Assembly: GCA_958510825.1 (NCBI GenBank)
Contig: OY294044.1
Span: 84,986,895-85,050,894, forward strand
From: Brachypterus glaber
Taxonomy: Eukaryota; Arthropoda; Insecta; Coleoptera; Kateretidae
Reading direction: 5' to 3'
Length of the DNA stretch: 64,000 bases
Below, piece by piece: positions 11,222-22,739 of the stretch. Made by a program: the position numbers and the translations under genes. Each line of letters opens with the position of its first letter. Within the stretch, counting starts at the first letter, position 1. The notes beneath the pieces were generated by a model that worked only from the letters and a program-made list of their open reading frames with translations, was not told where the DNA came from and searched no databases.

Positions 11222-11888
11222 TCACGAATTGATATTTAGGGAGAGAATATCATTTATATTTAATAGACATACCTCTTAATTGTAACGTATTAATCCACAA
11301 ATAAATTATATTTTATTAATTAAAAAACAATAAGCAAACATTAAGCACGATTTTAGATGAGAGAAAGGAGGGGAAAAAAACCCATCGTAGAGGTAAGGTA
11401 TTTTCACTTATCAGTACAGCATACTACATATACACGGTGTCCCACGGTAGACAAATCAGTCAAACTGTGGCGTTATTAACAAAGATATCAACATGAAACT
11501 TTTACCAGTCAATATGGACCTAATTATCTTCAATTGACCCAAAACAAAAGTTTTCTACTCTTTTTTGGTTTTGAGCTAGAACTCCACACATGTACTTTTA
11601 AAAGCATAACAATACTTTTAAATGCCAAAATTAAAAAAAGTAACAATTTTTCTTTATCATATGATAGTTTTTTTCACTAAAAACAATAATTTTTGATTTA
11701 AATTCTTAATTTTATAAAACCTTAAAAAAGGGCAATTGCATATGGGAATGACCCCGCTATGGCAAAAGAGTAGGATGCCTTGACATTAAATTTTTTAAAT
11801 AAGTCGTATATGATGACAATAAATGTCAAATTTGATTTTACATTATAATCAAAAAATTAACAAAGCAAGATTTTTATAAAAGCAAGTT

Positions 11889-12125
11889 TTGAATGCCAAA
11901 ATGATAACTTTAGAAGTAAAGAAAGAAATTATTTTAACTTATGGAGAATGTGCTCGAAATTTAAGAGAAACAACGAGAAGAATAGTAGAAAAGTTCCCCG
12001 ATAATAGTAAATTATTTATTAACTTGCTGCTTGATTTGAATCCATTTGAGTCGTGGAAGACTCGCAAAGAATTAGAATTATTTGCTAATAATAGATTTTG
12101 TGAAATGGCATTTATATTCCCATGA
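11889..12125 (+). pseudogene. Helix-turn-helix transposase N-terminus relic
   Basis: A 78-codon frame begins MNAKMITLEVKKEIILTYGE and continues CARNLRETTRRIVEKFPDN. The pattern 'mv-x-iy-GEC-x-RN-x4-r-x2-x-FP' matches the HTH domain at the N-terminus of insect transposases (DUF4817-type), which binds TIR DNA. After about 40 residues the resemblance fades and no DDE catalytic core follows. Its position just inside the left TIR of the element at 11433-13767 fits the transposase start site. Family match is from memory of the motif and is moderate. Confidence 0.5.
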
Positions 12126-12610
12126 TTCTCTGAAGTTAGATGCGTAATTTTGACCTTTTTTCATCAGAACTGGAGTGATTTGGGAAAACCTAAGGACTAA
12201 CATGGATTTATTTGAAATATTGTACAAAACAATTCTAATAACACTGAAAATATTCTAGAAAGGCGTAATATTTTGTAGATGTATGGAATTTGACACAATG
12301 ATGAGTTAATTAATCATAAATACGTCTTGCGTTTCGCATATTAATAAATAATATTAATAATAACAATCAATTTGATATTTTAACTTATGAGAATTATTCT
12401 TAGTATCATTTAACTTTTAATTCCAACCAAAATCTACGTAATTAATTACATAACAATAAATTAATTGACTAAATTGCCCATAATATGACAGTTTTTTTCC
12501 TTTGTTCTTCTGTATTTGGTCTAATTTTGGTCTGGTTTGGTTCAAAAAAACAAAACAAACGACTAAGGACAAAAGCACGAAGTAGGACTAGATGAAGTGA
12601 CCCTGATATG

Positions 12611-12903
12611 CAGGGCCGGACAGAGCCAGCCCGGGCCCCGGTGCAACTTTTTACTCGGGCCCCCATTTTTTCAAAACATAATTGTCCCATGCAGGCCTGC
12701 AGCTAAGGCACTGAGGGCAGAAGCGGCGCCCCCATTCATTAACTAAGCGCCGCAGTCATACTTATTTGCTCATTTTGACGACTTATCGATCTGGGGGAGT
12801 ATAAATAAATAAACTGTTTATTAAAAACTTCTGTCGCCGGGCCCCCTTCGAGCCCGGGCCCCGGGTAATATGTACCCCCTGCAACCCCCTGAATCCGGCC
12901 CTG
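12611..12903. mobile_element. hAT-type MITE with 8 bp target duplication
   Basis: The 293 bp element starts CAGGGCCGGA and ends TCCGGCCCTG. It is flanked by CTGATATG (12603-12610) and CTAATATG (12904-12911), an 8 bp target duplication with one difference. CAGGG termini and an 8 bp duplication are hAT hallmarks. The interior is G+C-rich with CCCGGGCCCC tracts, in sharp contrast to its surroundings, and has no coding capacity. It sits inside the mariner-like relic, so it inserted later. Confidence 0.88.
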
Positions 12904-13108
12904 CTAATATGAACCAGCTGCAACTTCATGCAACTGCGAGGGAAGGGGGTTCTTTACAATCTAATTAATTATGTTTTTTCAAATCTCATAATTATAAAAC
13001 ATGTTTTATCATAAGTTGCCCAATAGGTTTTATAAGAACTTGCTTTACCAATACTTTCATTATGATATAGACTTGACTTTGTAAAAAAAACTGCTAAGAT
13101 TAATCTAA

Positions 13109-13344
13109 GATTAATCCAATCATAAGAATTAAAAAATTTGATTGAGCGCAAAAAATCAAAATTTATTAGTAATTAAGTAATACACTCTGTAGTATAAAAT
13201 ACCCTAGTCCACAAGGTCCTTACTAGGATTAATCCAATCATAAGAATTAAAAAATTTGATTGAGCGCAAAAAATCAAAATTTATTAGTAATTAAGTAATA
13301 CACTCTGTAGTATAAAATACCCTAGTCCACAAGGTCCTTACTAA
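13109..13344. repeat. Tandem duplication, 118 bp x 2
   Basis: 13109-13226 is repeated directly at 13227-13344, each starting GATTAATCCAATCATAAG and ending AAGGTCCTTACTA. The copies look identical. It lies within the internal part of the mariner-like relic. Confidence 0.88.
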
Positions 13345-14099
13345 GTAAAAATCTAATTTATAACATTAGATTTGACATTTATTTTTATCGTGAACGTCAT
13401 ATTTCCAAACATTTATTTTCATAGCATCCTCTCTTTTATATTAGCGGGGTCATTCCATAATGCACTTACCATTTTTTACCGTTTTCTAAAATTAAAAATT
13501 TAAATTGAAAACTATTGTTTTTAGTAAAAAAAACTATCATATGATAAAGAAATTATATTATTTTTTTAAATTTTGGCGTTAAAAAATGTTATTATCCTAA
13601 AAAAAATTCTGTTTGTTGCTCTAGCCTAAAAACAGAAAAAACTACAACACTTTTTTCTGGCGTAAATTGAAGGTAACTAGGTCTATATTGACTGGTAAAA
13701 AATATATTTTAATAGCTTTGATAATAACGCCACAATTTGACTGATTTGTCTACCGTGGGACACCGTGTATATAAATTGTATTCTCATGTAAAAAGGAAAA
13801 AAAGGAGAGGCCGTTTTAAACAAATATTTTTTTTACTCAAGTTGAACCTGTAAGCAGTACGATGTGTTATTAAATAAATAAAGAACACACACTATATTAA
13901 GACGTTGGCAAATTTTTAAGGTTTTGCTATATTTACATATTAGGTGGTGTTACATTTTTAAGGGGTAGGTATAACTCCCAGGTGGGCTCAGTTTTTTTTG
14001 GAAATAATTTACATAAAAGTTATAAATTTTTATTAAATAAGTAAAAAAAGACTAAAAAGATATTTAAAAATTGTGAAGCTTTTTTAATATTTAAAAGTA

Positions 14100-14190
14100 T
14101 ATTCCATATTCCAAGGGGGGCCTAGCCCCCCCGTTGTAGGTCCAGGGGAGGTCCTGGCCCCCGGGCCCCCTGAGTCGGCGCCTATGGTAA
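14100..14190. other. G+C-rich patch, possible transposon end
   Basis: CCCCCCGTTGTAGGTCCAGG and GGCCCCCGGGCCCCCTGAGT precede GGCGCCTATGG. The sharp composition change suggests the end of a DNA transposon, but no matching inverted end was identified. Confidence 0.3.
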
Positions 14191-14410
14191 TATATACAAT
14201 TTTCAATAGAAATTAAGGATATAGTCAACAGAACATTAATATTTTATTGTTTTATACGTATTTCGAGACTTTTAAATTAGTCCCATCTTCAGAAACTCTT
14301 AAACTGTAAAATAAATTAAATTATAGCTAGCCAAGTACTAAAACTGCAAAAAAAAAACACACTTTTTTGCAGTTTTAGTACTTGACTATATCCTTAATTT
14401 CTATTGAAAC
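14190..14410 (-). mobile_element. Penelope-like fragment arranged as an inverted repeat
   Basis: TTTCAATAGAAATTAAGGAT at about 14200 is repeated in inverse near 14390. A short hairpin (AAGTACTAAAACTGC and its inverse, 14331-14381) sits between, and a hammerhead-like core lies on the minus strand at 14250-14296. Terminal inverted arrangements and hammerhead motifs are typical of Penelope-like retroelement ends. No RT or GIY-YIG coding sequence is here. Confidence 0.5.
14250..14296 (-). ncRNA. Hammerhead ribozyme-like motif, short stem III
   Basis: Minus strand reads GUUU-CUGAAGA-U-GGGACU, an 8 nt loop, AGUCUC-GAAA-UACGUA-UA-AAAC. This gives CUGANGA and GAAA core boxes, a 6 bp stem II with one wobble, a self-complementary stem III (UACGUA) and a UA before the expected cleavage point. 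A 4 bp stem I (GUUU with AAAC) closes it. One extra U separates the core from stem II. Stem III this short would need a dimer for activity, as known for Penelope-associated hammerheads. Activity is untested. Confidence 0.5.
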
Positions 14411-15620
14411 ACGCAGAACAACATCGGATTCTATCAAACGATATACAATTTTGTTTAAATAATTGTTTGCTATTCCAAAAGAAGATTATAATTTTAACTT
14501 TGCAGAACCTAGTTGAATATAAACAATTAATTCTTCTCAATAAAAATAAACAACACACACTTAAATAAACTTAAATTATTATAAACTCTTCGATTAAAAT
14601 CTTTTGGGCTTACTCTTTCAAACCAGGTTAAGGTATCACTTTTATAAAAATAATAAAGGCACTATGTTACCTCACAACCCTATTTTTATTGTATTGTATT
14701 CATAAAAAAAGGTTTTGGCTCTATTTTAGGAATATTTCACTAAAAAAATACTGCTGTCGACAAGACAATAGTTTTATATTTCTAAAGCACAACTTTTTTC
14801 TAATTTTATTTGTTAAAATAGGGTAGATTAATAGAACACTATAATACTCTACTAATGTGCACTAGTCGGTAGGTAAGCAAAGTTTAGTTAACACATTTGT
14901 ACACACTACGAAATAATTAAATTTTAGGTACCTATTTCGTGTTTATTTAAAATTAATTTAAAGTGTGTGTTGTTTTAAAAGCTATTTACTTTTTAAAAAC
15001 TATTGCATAATGTAAAGTTTTTTTAAAAGAAACTTGGCTTGGTAACCCAGCCTGGGTTCTGCATAAATAAAATGTTATTTGTGATATTTTGGGTTAATTA
15101 ATAATTATAAACTATTGTTGGTATGTGTTTAACACAGCATATCAAAAATAAGACAACGACAATAGAGTAATGATTGATTTTTATCTTATTAAAAGTAAAT
15201 TAAAAGAAGTTTTATTTTTAATAAGCACAGTTTACAGATAATAACAGATTGTCATTTATTTATTGTTCCTAGGTGGACTTGCACCAAATATTCTAATTGC
15301 ATTACTGTATACAAGTTAATCCTAATTCAAAAATAATTTTTTCAAGTTGTAGATATTTGAATTAAACTCTGTTTCATCGTAAATTAAATAGCTGTGTGAC
15401 AAAAATAATTTTTATCCAATACATACAGATAATAAGACAATTACCAGCTTTATTTTAAATAGATAAATTCAATAATAACCCCCACGTGACTTTTACTTTA
15501 TTGAGTGGATAATTATTTATTTTACCCACTCAACTGTCACTTGTCAAATTATTTTCTTGTAAATGTCATTAAAATTTTTAATAAAAATATGAATTCCTAA
15601 GCTATTTATTGGATAAAACC
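14410..15620. other. Non-coding A+T-rich stretch
   Basis: No gene recognised. A weak inverted pair, CACGTGACTTTTAC...TTGAGTGG and CCACTCAACTGTCAC, lies at 15483-15541. Confidence 0.4.
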
Positions 15621-15625
15621 TTGTA

Positions 15626-15745
15626 TGGCACTCATGGGTAAACCGATATTGCCCTCTCGAAAATTAACCTGCTTGGCTGACGCCTCGCAGGTTAATTTTC
15701 TCATGGGCAATATCTTACTTTACCCACTAGTACCATAAATAACTT
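15626..15745. mobile_element. Foldback palindrome
   Basis: GATATTGCCCTCTCGAAAAT with TAACCTGC on the left is inverted as GCAGGTTAATTTTCTCATGG and GCAATATC on the right. Outer ATGGGTAAA pairs with TTTACCCACT. The loop is TTGGCTGACGCCTC. About 120 bp, non-coding. Confidence 0.75.
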
Positions 15746-16004
15746 TTTTTCTACTACCTAGTTAAGTGGTAGCTTACATATTATCTACCGTTGTTAAGGC
15801 TTGTTTACCTTGGTAACAAATAAGATCAGAGAAATCATTTATTATTGACAGTTGTTAACCATTTTTTATTGACGACGGTCAATAATGAAAAAAGTTTAAG
15901 ACAACTACTAACTTTATTTAACTTTTTCAAATTGACAGCTATGTCAAAATAATTTTTAAACTTTATTTTTACTGATATTTGGAGTTATTAGATTTGGTAG
16001 TAGA

Positions 16005-16136
16005 AAAAATAGTATATGCACTACTTATGCGAACTGTCCTAAGTGTTTCCGACTGATTTCTTGCCTAAACTCCGTCTCAGCAAAAAACTTCAGTCTCAAG
16101 CACTAAAGACTTTTAGTGCATAATATACTATTACTG
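16005..16136. mobile_element. Foldback element, AATAGTATA family, copy 1
   Basis: Starts AAAAAATAGTATATGCACTA and ends TAGTGCATAATATACTATT; ~130 bp. The same terminal words border 32680-32828, so this is a small repeat family. Non-coding. Confidence 0.7.
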
Positions 16137-16139
16137 CCA

Positions 16140-16610
16140 ATTAAACAGGTCCTAAAAATATTTCTACTGAAATGGTTTTACAGCAAATCCGGCAACGTTC
16201 TGACAGGCTTGTCTGTAGAATTTTCGAAAATTTAGGAAAAACAAGTTTTTCTTTTTTAATTTTGTTGTAAACTATACAACATTGCATTGCTAAATGATTG
16301 GGCTATAAGGTATTGTAAATATTTTTGCATAAATAGTTTTTTTTTGTTAGTAACAGAGCCATTAACTTGAACTTTTTAACTTTTACCGTTTTCGCAAAAA
16401 GAGGAGCCTAAAGTTTAAAGTGGTTTAACCTTTTGTCAAATAAATTAATTCAACTAAATATAAAAAATATAATCTTGCAACTATTTTGAAGATTTTGATG
16501 TATAAAAAAACATTTTTCTTTTAACTAAACATAAAGTAAAAAAGCATTTTAATTTTAAAAATTTAATTTATACATAGAGGGTTCGTTGTGTCGAAACTTG
16601 CCGATGTTGG
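16140..16610. other. Non-coding stretch
   Basis: No gene, repeat or conserved motif recognised. Confidence 0.4.
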
Positions 16611-16614
16611 CTAA

Positions 16615-17413
16615 AGGGTGAGTTTTTTAAAGTGTTACAAGGGAATATCTCGAAAACAGTTAAAAATTTTTTTTTGAAATTTTGGCGAAGTAATAGGGAG
16701 GCAGGGGGACATATTTAAACATATTTTTTACACCTACCCCCCTCCCTATTTTGAGGGGCGGGGGATAACTTTGAAATTTTAAATAGTATGATGTTCTTTT
16801 TTTTTCATTCGAATCTACTTAAAAAACTAGGTATATATGCAAAAAAGAAATTGATTTGCTCTTTCGGTAATTGAATTATGATTTATTAGATTAAAATACT
16901 AATTAAGTTTTTTTTTGTTTATTTGTTTTTTTATTTGATTCCATGATAACGCGTTTTTTTAAATTTAAGTCAGTCGAGAATTTTAACAGTTTGACGATTA
17001 TTTCTCAGTTTATTGCTCAATTAAACATGGAAAATGTTTGGAAGTTGAAGGGGACATTTTAAACAATTGCTCAAACATGACGGACGATAAATTAGTTGAA
17101 ATTTAATTGCTAATATTTTTTTGTATAATATAATTTAATTAATCCTAACTCCACAACCTATAGAGCAAATCAATTTTTTTTTGCATACTTACCTTATTTT
17201 TTAAGTAGATTAGAATTTTATAAAAAAAAGTACATCATCCCATTTAAAAAATCAAAGTTACCCCCCGCCCCTCAAAATAGGGAGGGGGGGGTAGGTGTCA
17301 AAAATATGTTTAAATGTGTCCCCCCGCCTTCCTATTACCTCAGAAAAATTTCACAAAAAAAAATTAGACCGTTTTCGAGATATTCCCTTGTAACACTTTT
17401 AAAAAGTCACCCT
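16615..17413. mobile_element. TIR element with ~250 bp inverted arms
   Basis: AGGGTGAGTTTTTTAAAGTG on the left pairs with the right end ACACTTTTAAAAAGTCACCCT. Pairing continues through AAGGGAATATCTCGAAAAC, the TACCCCCCTCCCTATTTTGA tract and GCAAATCAATTT. Length is about 800 bp with ~300 bp unpaired centre. AGGGTGA-type ends are common in mariner-like MITEs. No clear target duplication was set, and there is no coding sequence. Confidence 0.7.
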
Positions 17414-17439
17414 GTATAATATACATTTTATTCGGGTTT

Positions 17440-18130
17440 TTGGCCTCGTTCATTCGAAAATTTTTAGAGAATTTTTGTTTACATTTTTGACCAATAGTCA
17501 GCATTTTTACCAAGCACTGTCCCCCAAAAAAGTTTAACTCACGTTCTCGAGTTATCCTAGACACAAATATTCCGTACAGACGCACCGACATATTTTTTTT
17601 CGAAAATAATATTTTTGGAAATAAATATCGAGAAGCCTTTCTGTCCAGAAAATTTTTAATCACGAAATTCCTAGGCTGGGATTGTTTTTGGTAAAACACC
17701 CCGATCGGGGTGGGGCAAGGGGTCAAATGGGATTTCTACAAAAAAAATATCATAAGGTATTTGAAAAAAAAGAAAACATAAACATTTATCCTTATTTAAA
17801 AAAAAGCTTTGTTTTTTTTTATTTTTATGAAATGGGGAAAGTATTATTTTATTGGCGGCAGTTTTTTATTAATGTAACTCTATAAAAACAGTAATCCTAA
17901 TTCTTCGTAGATATACGAAGAATATCTATAGCAGAAAGTAAAATATATGGATTATTCAAGATTTAAACTGAATCTTCATTCCCAGACACCGTTTTTTCCT
18001 AACTGCGCCACTGCACAGGTGAAATGGGATTTGTTAATCAAACGGAAAGTGTCCAAACGGCGTTAGGATTGGATATGCCACTTTGCCAAGTCTACTTTTT
18101 AAAATTCGTAATTTAGTACATTTACACTTT
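17440..18130. other. Non-coding stretch with a diverged repeat theme
   Basis: Read on the minus strand, 17530-17600 has GTCTGTACGG followed by GTCTAGGATAACTCGAGAAC. It resembles the 'GTCTGT...GATAACTC...AAC' theme of the 3.2 kb unit and of 50.2 kb. CGGGGTGGGGCAAGGGG at about 17704 recurs at about 20908. Open frames here are not supported. Confidence 0.4.
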
Positions 18131-18133
18131 AAG

Positions 18134-18186
18134 TTATGGAGAGCCCCAAATAAGCCTAAGCTTGTGCTAGGGGCTATCCATTAATT
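18134..18186. repeat. Conserved stem-loop repeat, copy 1
   Basis: ATGGAGAGCCCCAAATAAGC and later GCTTGTGCTAGGGGCTATCC, then ATTAATTTTGA. GGAGAGCCCC pairs with GGGGCTATCC. The same block recurs at 56597-56645, same strand. Probably the end of a dispersed element. Confidence 0.6.
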
Positions 18187-18337
18187 TTGAGAAAGAAAAC
18201 AATAATAAGAAATATAACCATACAGCAAATTTAGGAAAACGTGGAAGTATTCTTCAGTTTTTCGTCACCTTTAACATTGGCCTCCATTATCGTTCCATAA
18301 GTTTATCTTCATTGGAAATCTAAATATATTTTTATAC

Positions 18338-18690
18338 TATAAAATAATTAAAAAGCTTATAATCGACTTCACGTTAATTTTATTGTTGAAAACAATTAGT
18401 GTGACCGCGGTTTCGCTATAATAGAGAAAGCATCCTGGACTTAAATACATATAATGGGAAAAAACATAACCTAATTCATGTCACTGAAAATGCATATTTT
18501 TAATTTGTAACCTAATTTATTAATTGTGTAATGTCCTTTGTGTTATTTATGACCAGAATGTTAAAGATGTCCCATTATATGTATTAAAGTCCGTAGATGC
18601 TGTCTATTATAGCGAAACCGCGGTCACATTAATTGTTTTCAACAATAAAATTAACGTGAAGTCGATTATAAGCTTTTTAATTATTTTATA
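18338..18690. mobile_element. Foldback element with ~120 bp arms
   Basis: Left arm 18338-18459 and right arm 18570-18690 are close inverted copies, both containing GCTTATAATCGACTTCACGT, GTGACCGCGGTTTCGCTATA and ACATATAATGGGA. The outer arms look identical and the inner parts differ by a few bases. The ~110 bp centre is unpaired. High arm identity suggests a young copy or gene conversion between the arms. Confidence 0.85.
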
Positions 18691-20323
18691 ATAAACCACT
18701 TCACTATAAGAAGTTCAGACGTTTAGAACCATGAATGAATTTTCAAACTGGATATTTTTTTACATTTAATAATACTTTTTCCATTTTTTAAATAAATTTT
18801 ACCAAATATTAAAATTGACATGTGTCAAAGTTAGTTAAATAATAATTTATCAAATTGTATTTATTTGGAGAATCCCTAAAAAACCTCAAGCTTAAAGTTC
18901 GATTTTGTTCTATCAAACGCTAGGCACTATACTAAAAAATATAAGTAGATTTATAATCTGATTTAACTAATTTAGCGGAACGCATTTATCTACACACGTA
19001 CAAGGTGAACGAAAATCTAGAAAAAAAATCATTTTACATTTTGCGTACGATAACAGAAATTTCCGTTGAAAAAATAAATGTGTTGGAAAGAAATCAGTTT
19101 AGAATATCTACAAGAAAAAACTTTAGATTTTATGATTTTTTTCTATCCTTTTTAAGAACGTTAACAGAATTTATCTTATATACATTACCATAAATAAGCC
19201 AGTCATAAATTGTTACGGTTAAAGGGTTTTAGGGGCCACTTCATGGTGACATAAGTTATGTCGGGGCAAAAGTGAAAACTCAGATTTTAGTTTTGTTTAT
19301 TCTTACTTGGTGTTAGGTGAGAACAAATAATACCAGATGTTGAATCCGTAATTTCCCAAAAACTAGCTTAGTTGAGACGAAAACGAGACTCTCTCAGTGG
19401 CCGTGGGAGTATAACGTAGCATGTAGTTTATGATAATTAGAGATATAATTTTAATTATAGAATATATAATAATATTTAGATTTTGTTCTAATATAATTAT
19501 TTGCAGAAGGTTAGTAATAGAAACAAAATAATGTCCAATTAATTATAATATTTAACATATGACATTTAAAGTAAAATTACAAATAATAATACACAATTTG
19601 GTCAATAACACTGGTCGACAAATCTGAAGATTTCTCTAACTGAGATTCCATAAATAGGTTTATACTAATTTTGGGTCGCTGAATCCAAATCCGAAGGCCG
19701 TTTGTCTCCATCACCCTCAGATTTTTTTATATCATAAAAAAAGTTAAAATTAAGAAAATCGATTTTGTGTAATTACAAGAAAATGCTTTAACATTAAAAT
19801 TAAGTACGGTTAATAGTGGTCATATAAGTTATTTATTCCCCTACTTACCCAAAAATACAATTGTGTGTATGTCAGAGGCGTGCGTTCTAAAGTGTTTCTG
19901 TAATGTATTTCTCCAACAAAATTTATGTTTAAGAATTTTACAATTTCGATAAAAAGTTATTATTTATTGATTAATTTTACGTAAAAAACATATTGGACCT
20001 TTTGATCAAAGGTCAATAGTTTTCGAGAAAAATAGGTTTAAACATATCTCTGCAAGTTCCACTAAGAAAAAAACTACTGCCAACAAGATAATACTTTCTC
20101 CTATAGGTCTAGGTTTATTAAAATAAAAATAAAAATAAATAAATAAATTAAAAAAAAAATTAAATTATTTTTTTTCCAAAATTTTTTTTTCGTTTTAACG
20201 AAAAATAAATTGAAAAAAAATAAAAAAAATTTTAACCACATTTTACCCCCTTACCCCACCCCGATTTTTATAAAAAAAATATCCTAGCCATACAAAAAAA
20301 GGTCAATAGTTTTTTTTCCTATG
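18691..20323. other. Non-coding A+T-rich stretch
   Basis: No gene recognised. GTGTTTCTGTAATGTATTTC near 19895 has a same-strand counterpart GTGTGTTTGTAATGTATCTG near 20463, so an old duplication may span this part. Confidence 0.4.
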
Positions 20324-20442
20324 TATTTTGAGGCGCTGAATCGGAATTTGAAGTCAAAACAGCACCTTATCCAATTAGTTTTCCAGGTGATGTGCTATTT
20401 TGACCTCTAATTCGGATTCAGTGCCTCAAAATACGTACACTT
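20324..20442. mobile_element. Foldback palindrome
   Basis: TATTTTGAGGCGCTGAATCG with AGTCAAAACAGCACCTT on the left is inverted on the right as AGGTGATGTGCTATTTTGAC with CGGATTCAGTGCCTCAAAAT. About 119 bp with a short loop. Confidence 0.8.
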
Positions 20443-21390
20443 TTTATACGAATTTGGTATCAGTGTGTTTGTAATGTATCTGCCTAAAATTTCAATGCCG
20501 TTCTCGAGCCGTCTTTTAGTACAGACTGGATATATAGCTATTTTTTTTTTTTTGAGGTGGTGCATCGCGGCGCGGTAGTTGCCTGTTAGTTATGCTTACA
20601 ATTGCTATCAGCAATTGTTATATAATAAGGTTTAAATTAAAAAAAAATAAAAATAATGGAAACAGATTTATAGTTTTTCATTTTGCTTTCCCATTTTGAA
20701 AACTTTCAAAAATTTTGGAAAGCCTTGTATTAGTGAAAAAAAAATTTTGCTTATTTTTGCCTTTTATGTCGTTTTATGTTAAACAACATTTATTTTGAGC
20801 AAACAAAATTATCCGTCAGTGAGAACGCTTTAGGCTAGAGACTTAAAATTTGACATACAGGTGTGTTACCAAAACTTCACGCTTGATTTTATTTTGGCAA
20901 AAATTGGGGTGGGGCAAGGGGACAAATGGTACGGCATCCCAAATGCCGTAACAAAATACAAAGCTGAAAAACGGTATTAATTTTTAGTATTTTCATAGGT
21001 ACTGTAATATTTAGCTTTTTTCCGCCAAGTAGTCCCCACCATATTATATCTGGCTACATAAGACGCTATTAACATTCTTTTATTTTTCTTCATGACATTA
21101 CTTACGAATAAAAAAAGTTGAACATAAACAAATTAAATTTAATTATCAAAAAAGCAAGGAAAAAAACAAGAAAATAAAAAACACAAATTACAAATTAATT
21201 AGCCCCATAAAATTTGTTTTAAAGAAAATAACAAGACGTCATAAATGATAATAAAATAAAATAACAAAATAAAAAGACAAACATACTATTCAAAATACTA
21301 TTTAAACATTATATGCTTATATGCTTATAATATGCTTACTATGTATATTTTCAACAAAAAACTTAAATTTATTTAAAAAGTACTAAATAA
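20443..21390. other. Non-coding A+T-rich stretch
   Basis: No gene recognised. ATTGGGGTGGGGCAAGGGG near 20905 is inverted near 20245, so part of this may belong to a degraded foldback of ~660 bp. Confidence 0.4.
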
Positions 21391-21484
21391 TAAATAGTAA
21401 TATAGCAAGGTAGAGAGGACTTTTTTATAGCCCATATCCTTCGAGGCTATAGCAGACTTCTCTACCGTGGTTTACATATTATTT
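21391..21484. mobile_element. Small foldback, AAGGTAGAGA family, copy 1
   Basis: AAGGTAGAGAGGACTTTTTT then ATAGCC on the left; GGCTATAGCAGACTTCTCTA then CCGTGG on the right. About 94 bp. A related palindrome lies at 21722-21853. Confidence 0.6.
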
Positions 21485-21721
21485 CTGCCACTTCTAAAAC
21501 ATTTATTCTTATTAATTAAACATTTTTATATTACCACTAAACTAACCTAAGAATTTAGCCAATGAAAACGAAAATATGTCAAATAATTCTGACACTTCAT
21601 TGATTTAATTCCTAGTGAGTTAATGCTGAGTAAACACCCATAAAATGTTCGTTGGATCTTAATTAATCGCGAGAAACAAGTAGCCTTTAAAATCGCCATT
21701 TTTTATACAAATTTATAATAG

Positions 21722-21853
21722 TAATTATATACCAAGGTAGAAAATACATTTTTTATAGCCGAGCGTATTAAATCCCGACCTGCTTAGCAGCAAGGGATTT
21801 AACAGTGCGAAGCTATAATAAAAAGTCTTCTCTGCCGTAGTTTATATATTAGT
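21722..21853. mobile_element. Small foldback, AAGGTAGAGA family, copy 2
   Basis: TATACCAAGGTAGAAAATAC with TTTTTTATAGCC pairs with GCTATAATAAAAAGTCTTCT and CTGCCGTAGTTTATATA. Same terminal theme as 21391-21484; the interior has AAATCCCGACCTGCTTAGCA. Confidence 0.6.
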
Positions 21854-21854
21854 T

Positions 21855-22739
21855 TTTTCACTACTATTATTTAACTATTTTTATTTAAAAACTAAAGTAA
21901 ATTAGTAACAGAAATGATAATTCTTGCAATTTTCATAAAAATCAAGTAGCCTTGATCAATGACATTTTCTCAAATACTTACTTTGGACTGACGTTTAAAA
22001 ATTTGGGTTTTTTTTAATTTTTTTTCATAATATTTAGTTACTTAATTATTAATTGTATTAATTGGTAATAATTAAAATGAATTATATTTAATAAATAACA
22101 AGTTATTTCAAGCTATTTTATTGGGTTTAACTAGTAAAAATTGCACAAAGAACTGAAACATCTAAAGTGGCAGAAATCAATTGTTTATAAAATGTACTCC
22201 TACTAGGAGAGAAAAATTTATTATTGCTATAGGTGAAGAAAATTGATTTCACAGTCTGAAACATTATAAATAATGGTATGTTCTAAAGCTAGTAGTGAAA
22301 AATAGTACATATACCTAGTATGCGAAGTAAGCCTTTAGTGTTAAACATCGCTAGGTTTGGATGTATATGACTAAAGGCTTTTTAAAAGTGCACGCGGTTC
22401 AGATTTTTTTCTTTTTTTTTGTGTTTTTGTGGCCAAGCAAATAATTTAAAACAAGTGGCTCCGGGAAAACATACAATTCAAGGTGTATTATACAAGCTGT
22501 TTTTTTAACCTTAAACTTTCAAATATCTCGAATACTATGCATTTTAGAAATAAAAATGTAGAACAAAAGTGGTTTATTTTAATTGTGGAAATAAAACGGT
22601 GTATTTTTTTATTGCTATTTATATACGTTTACAAGGTCATTTCAAGATCAACATATAAAATATATAAGCTGCACTTTTGCGGTGAGTAGCAGAAGAAAAC
22701 AAAAAATCAGATATCATTTACACTACCTACACTAATATA
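21855..22739. other. Non-coding stretch with a weak palindrome
   Basis: No gene. At 22290-22392, AGTAAGCCTTTAGTGTTAAA and ACTAAAGGCTTTTT form an imperfect inverted pair beside GTGAAAAATAGTACATATAC, resembling the AATAGTATA foldback family. Confidence 0.4.

Larger units (their letters stand above)
11433..13767. mobile_element. Mariner-like DNA transposon relic with ~330 bp TIRs
   Basis: Ends are CACGGTGTCCCACGGTAGAC and its inverse, each bordered by TA (11431-11432 and 13768-13769), the Tc1/mariner target. The inverted arms run to about 11765 and from about 13440, and share TCATATGATAGTTTTTTT and AGCGGGGTCATTCC. The 2335 bp element contains a decayed HTH reading frame, a hAT MITE and a 118 bp tandem duplication. 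A relic sharing the arm sequence lies at 22740-23285. No intact DDE transposase is present, so it is non-autonomous now. Confidence 0.8.

Noticed and set aside
17364..17726. 120-codon minus-strand frame
   Set aside because: It overlaps the right end of a TIR element and repeat remnants and has no recognisable motif.
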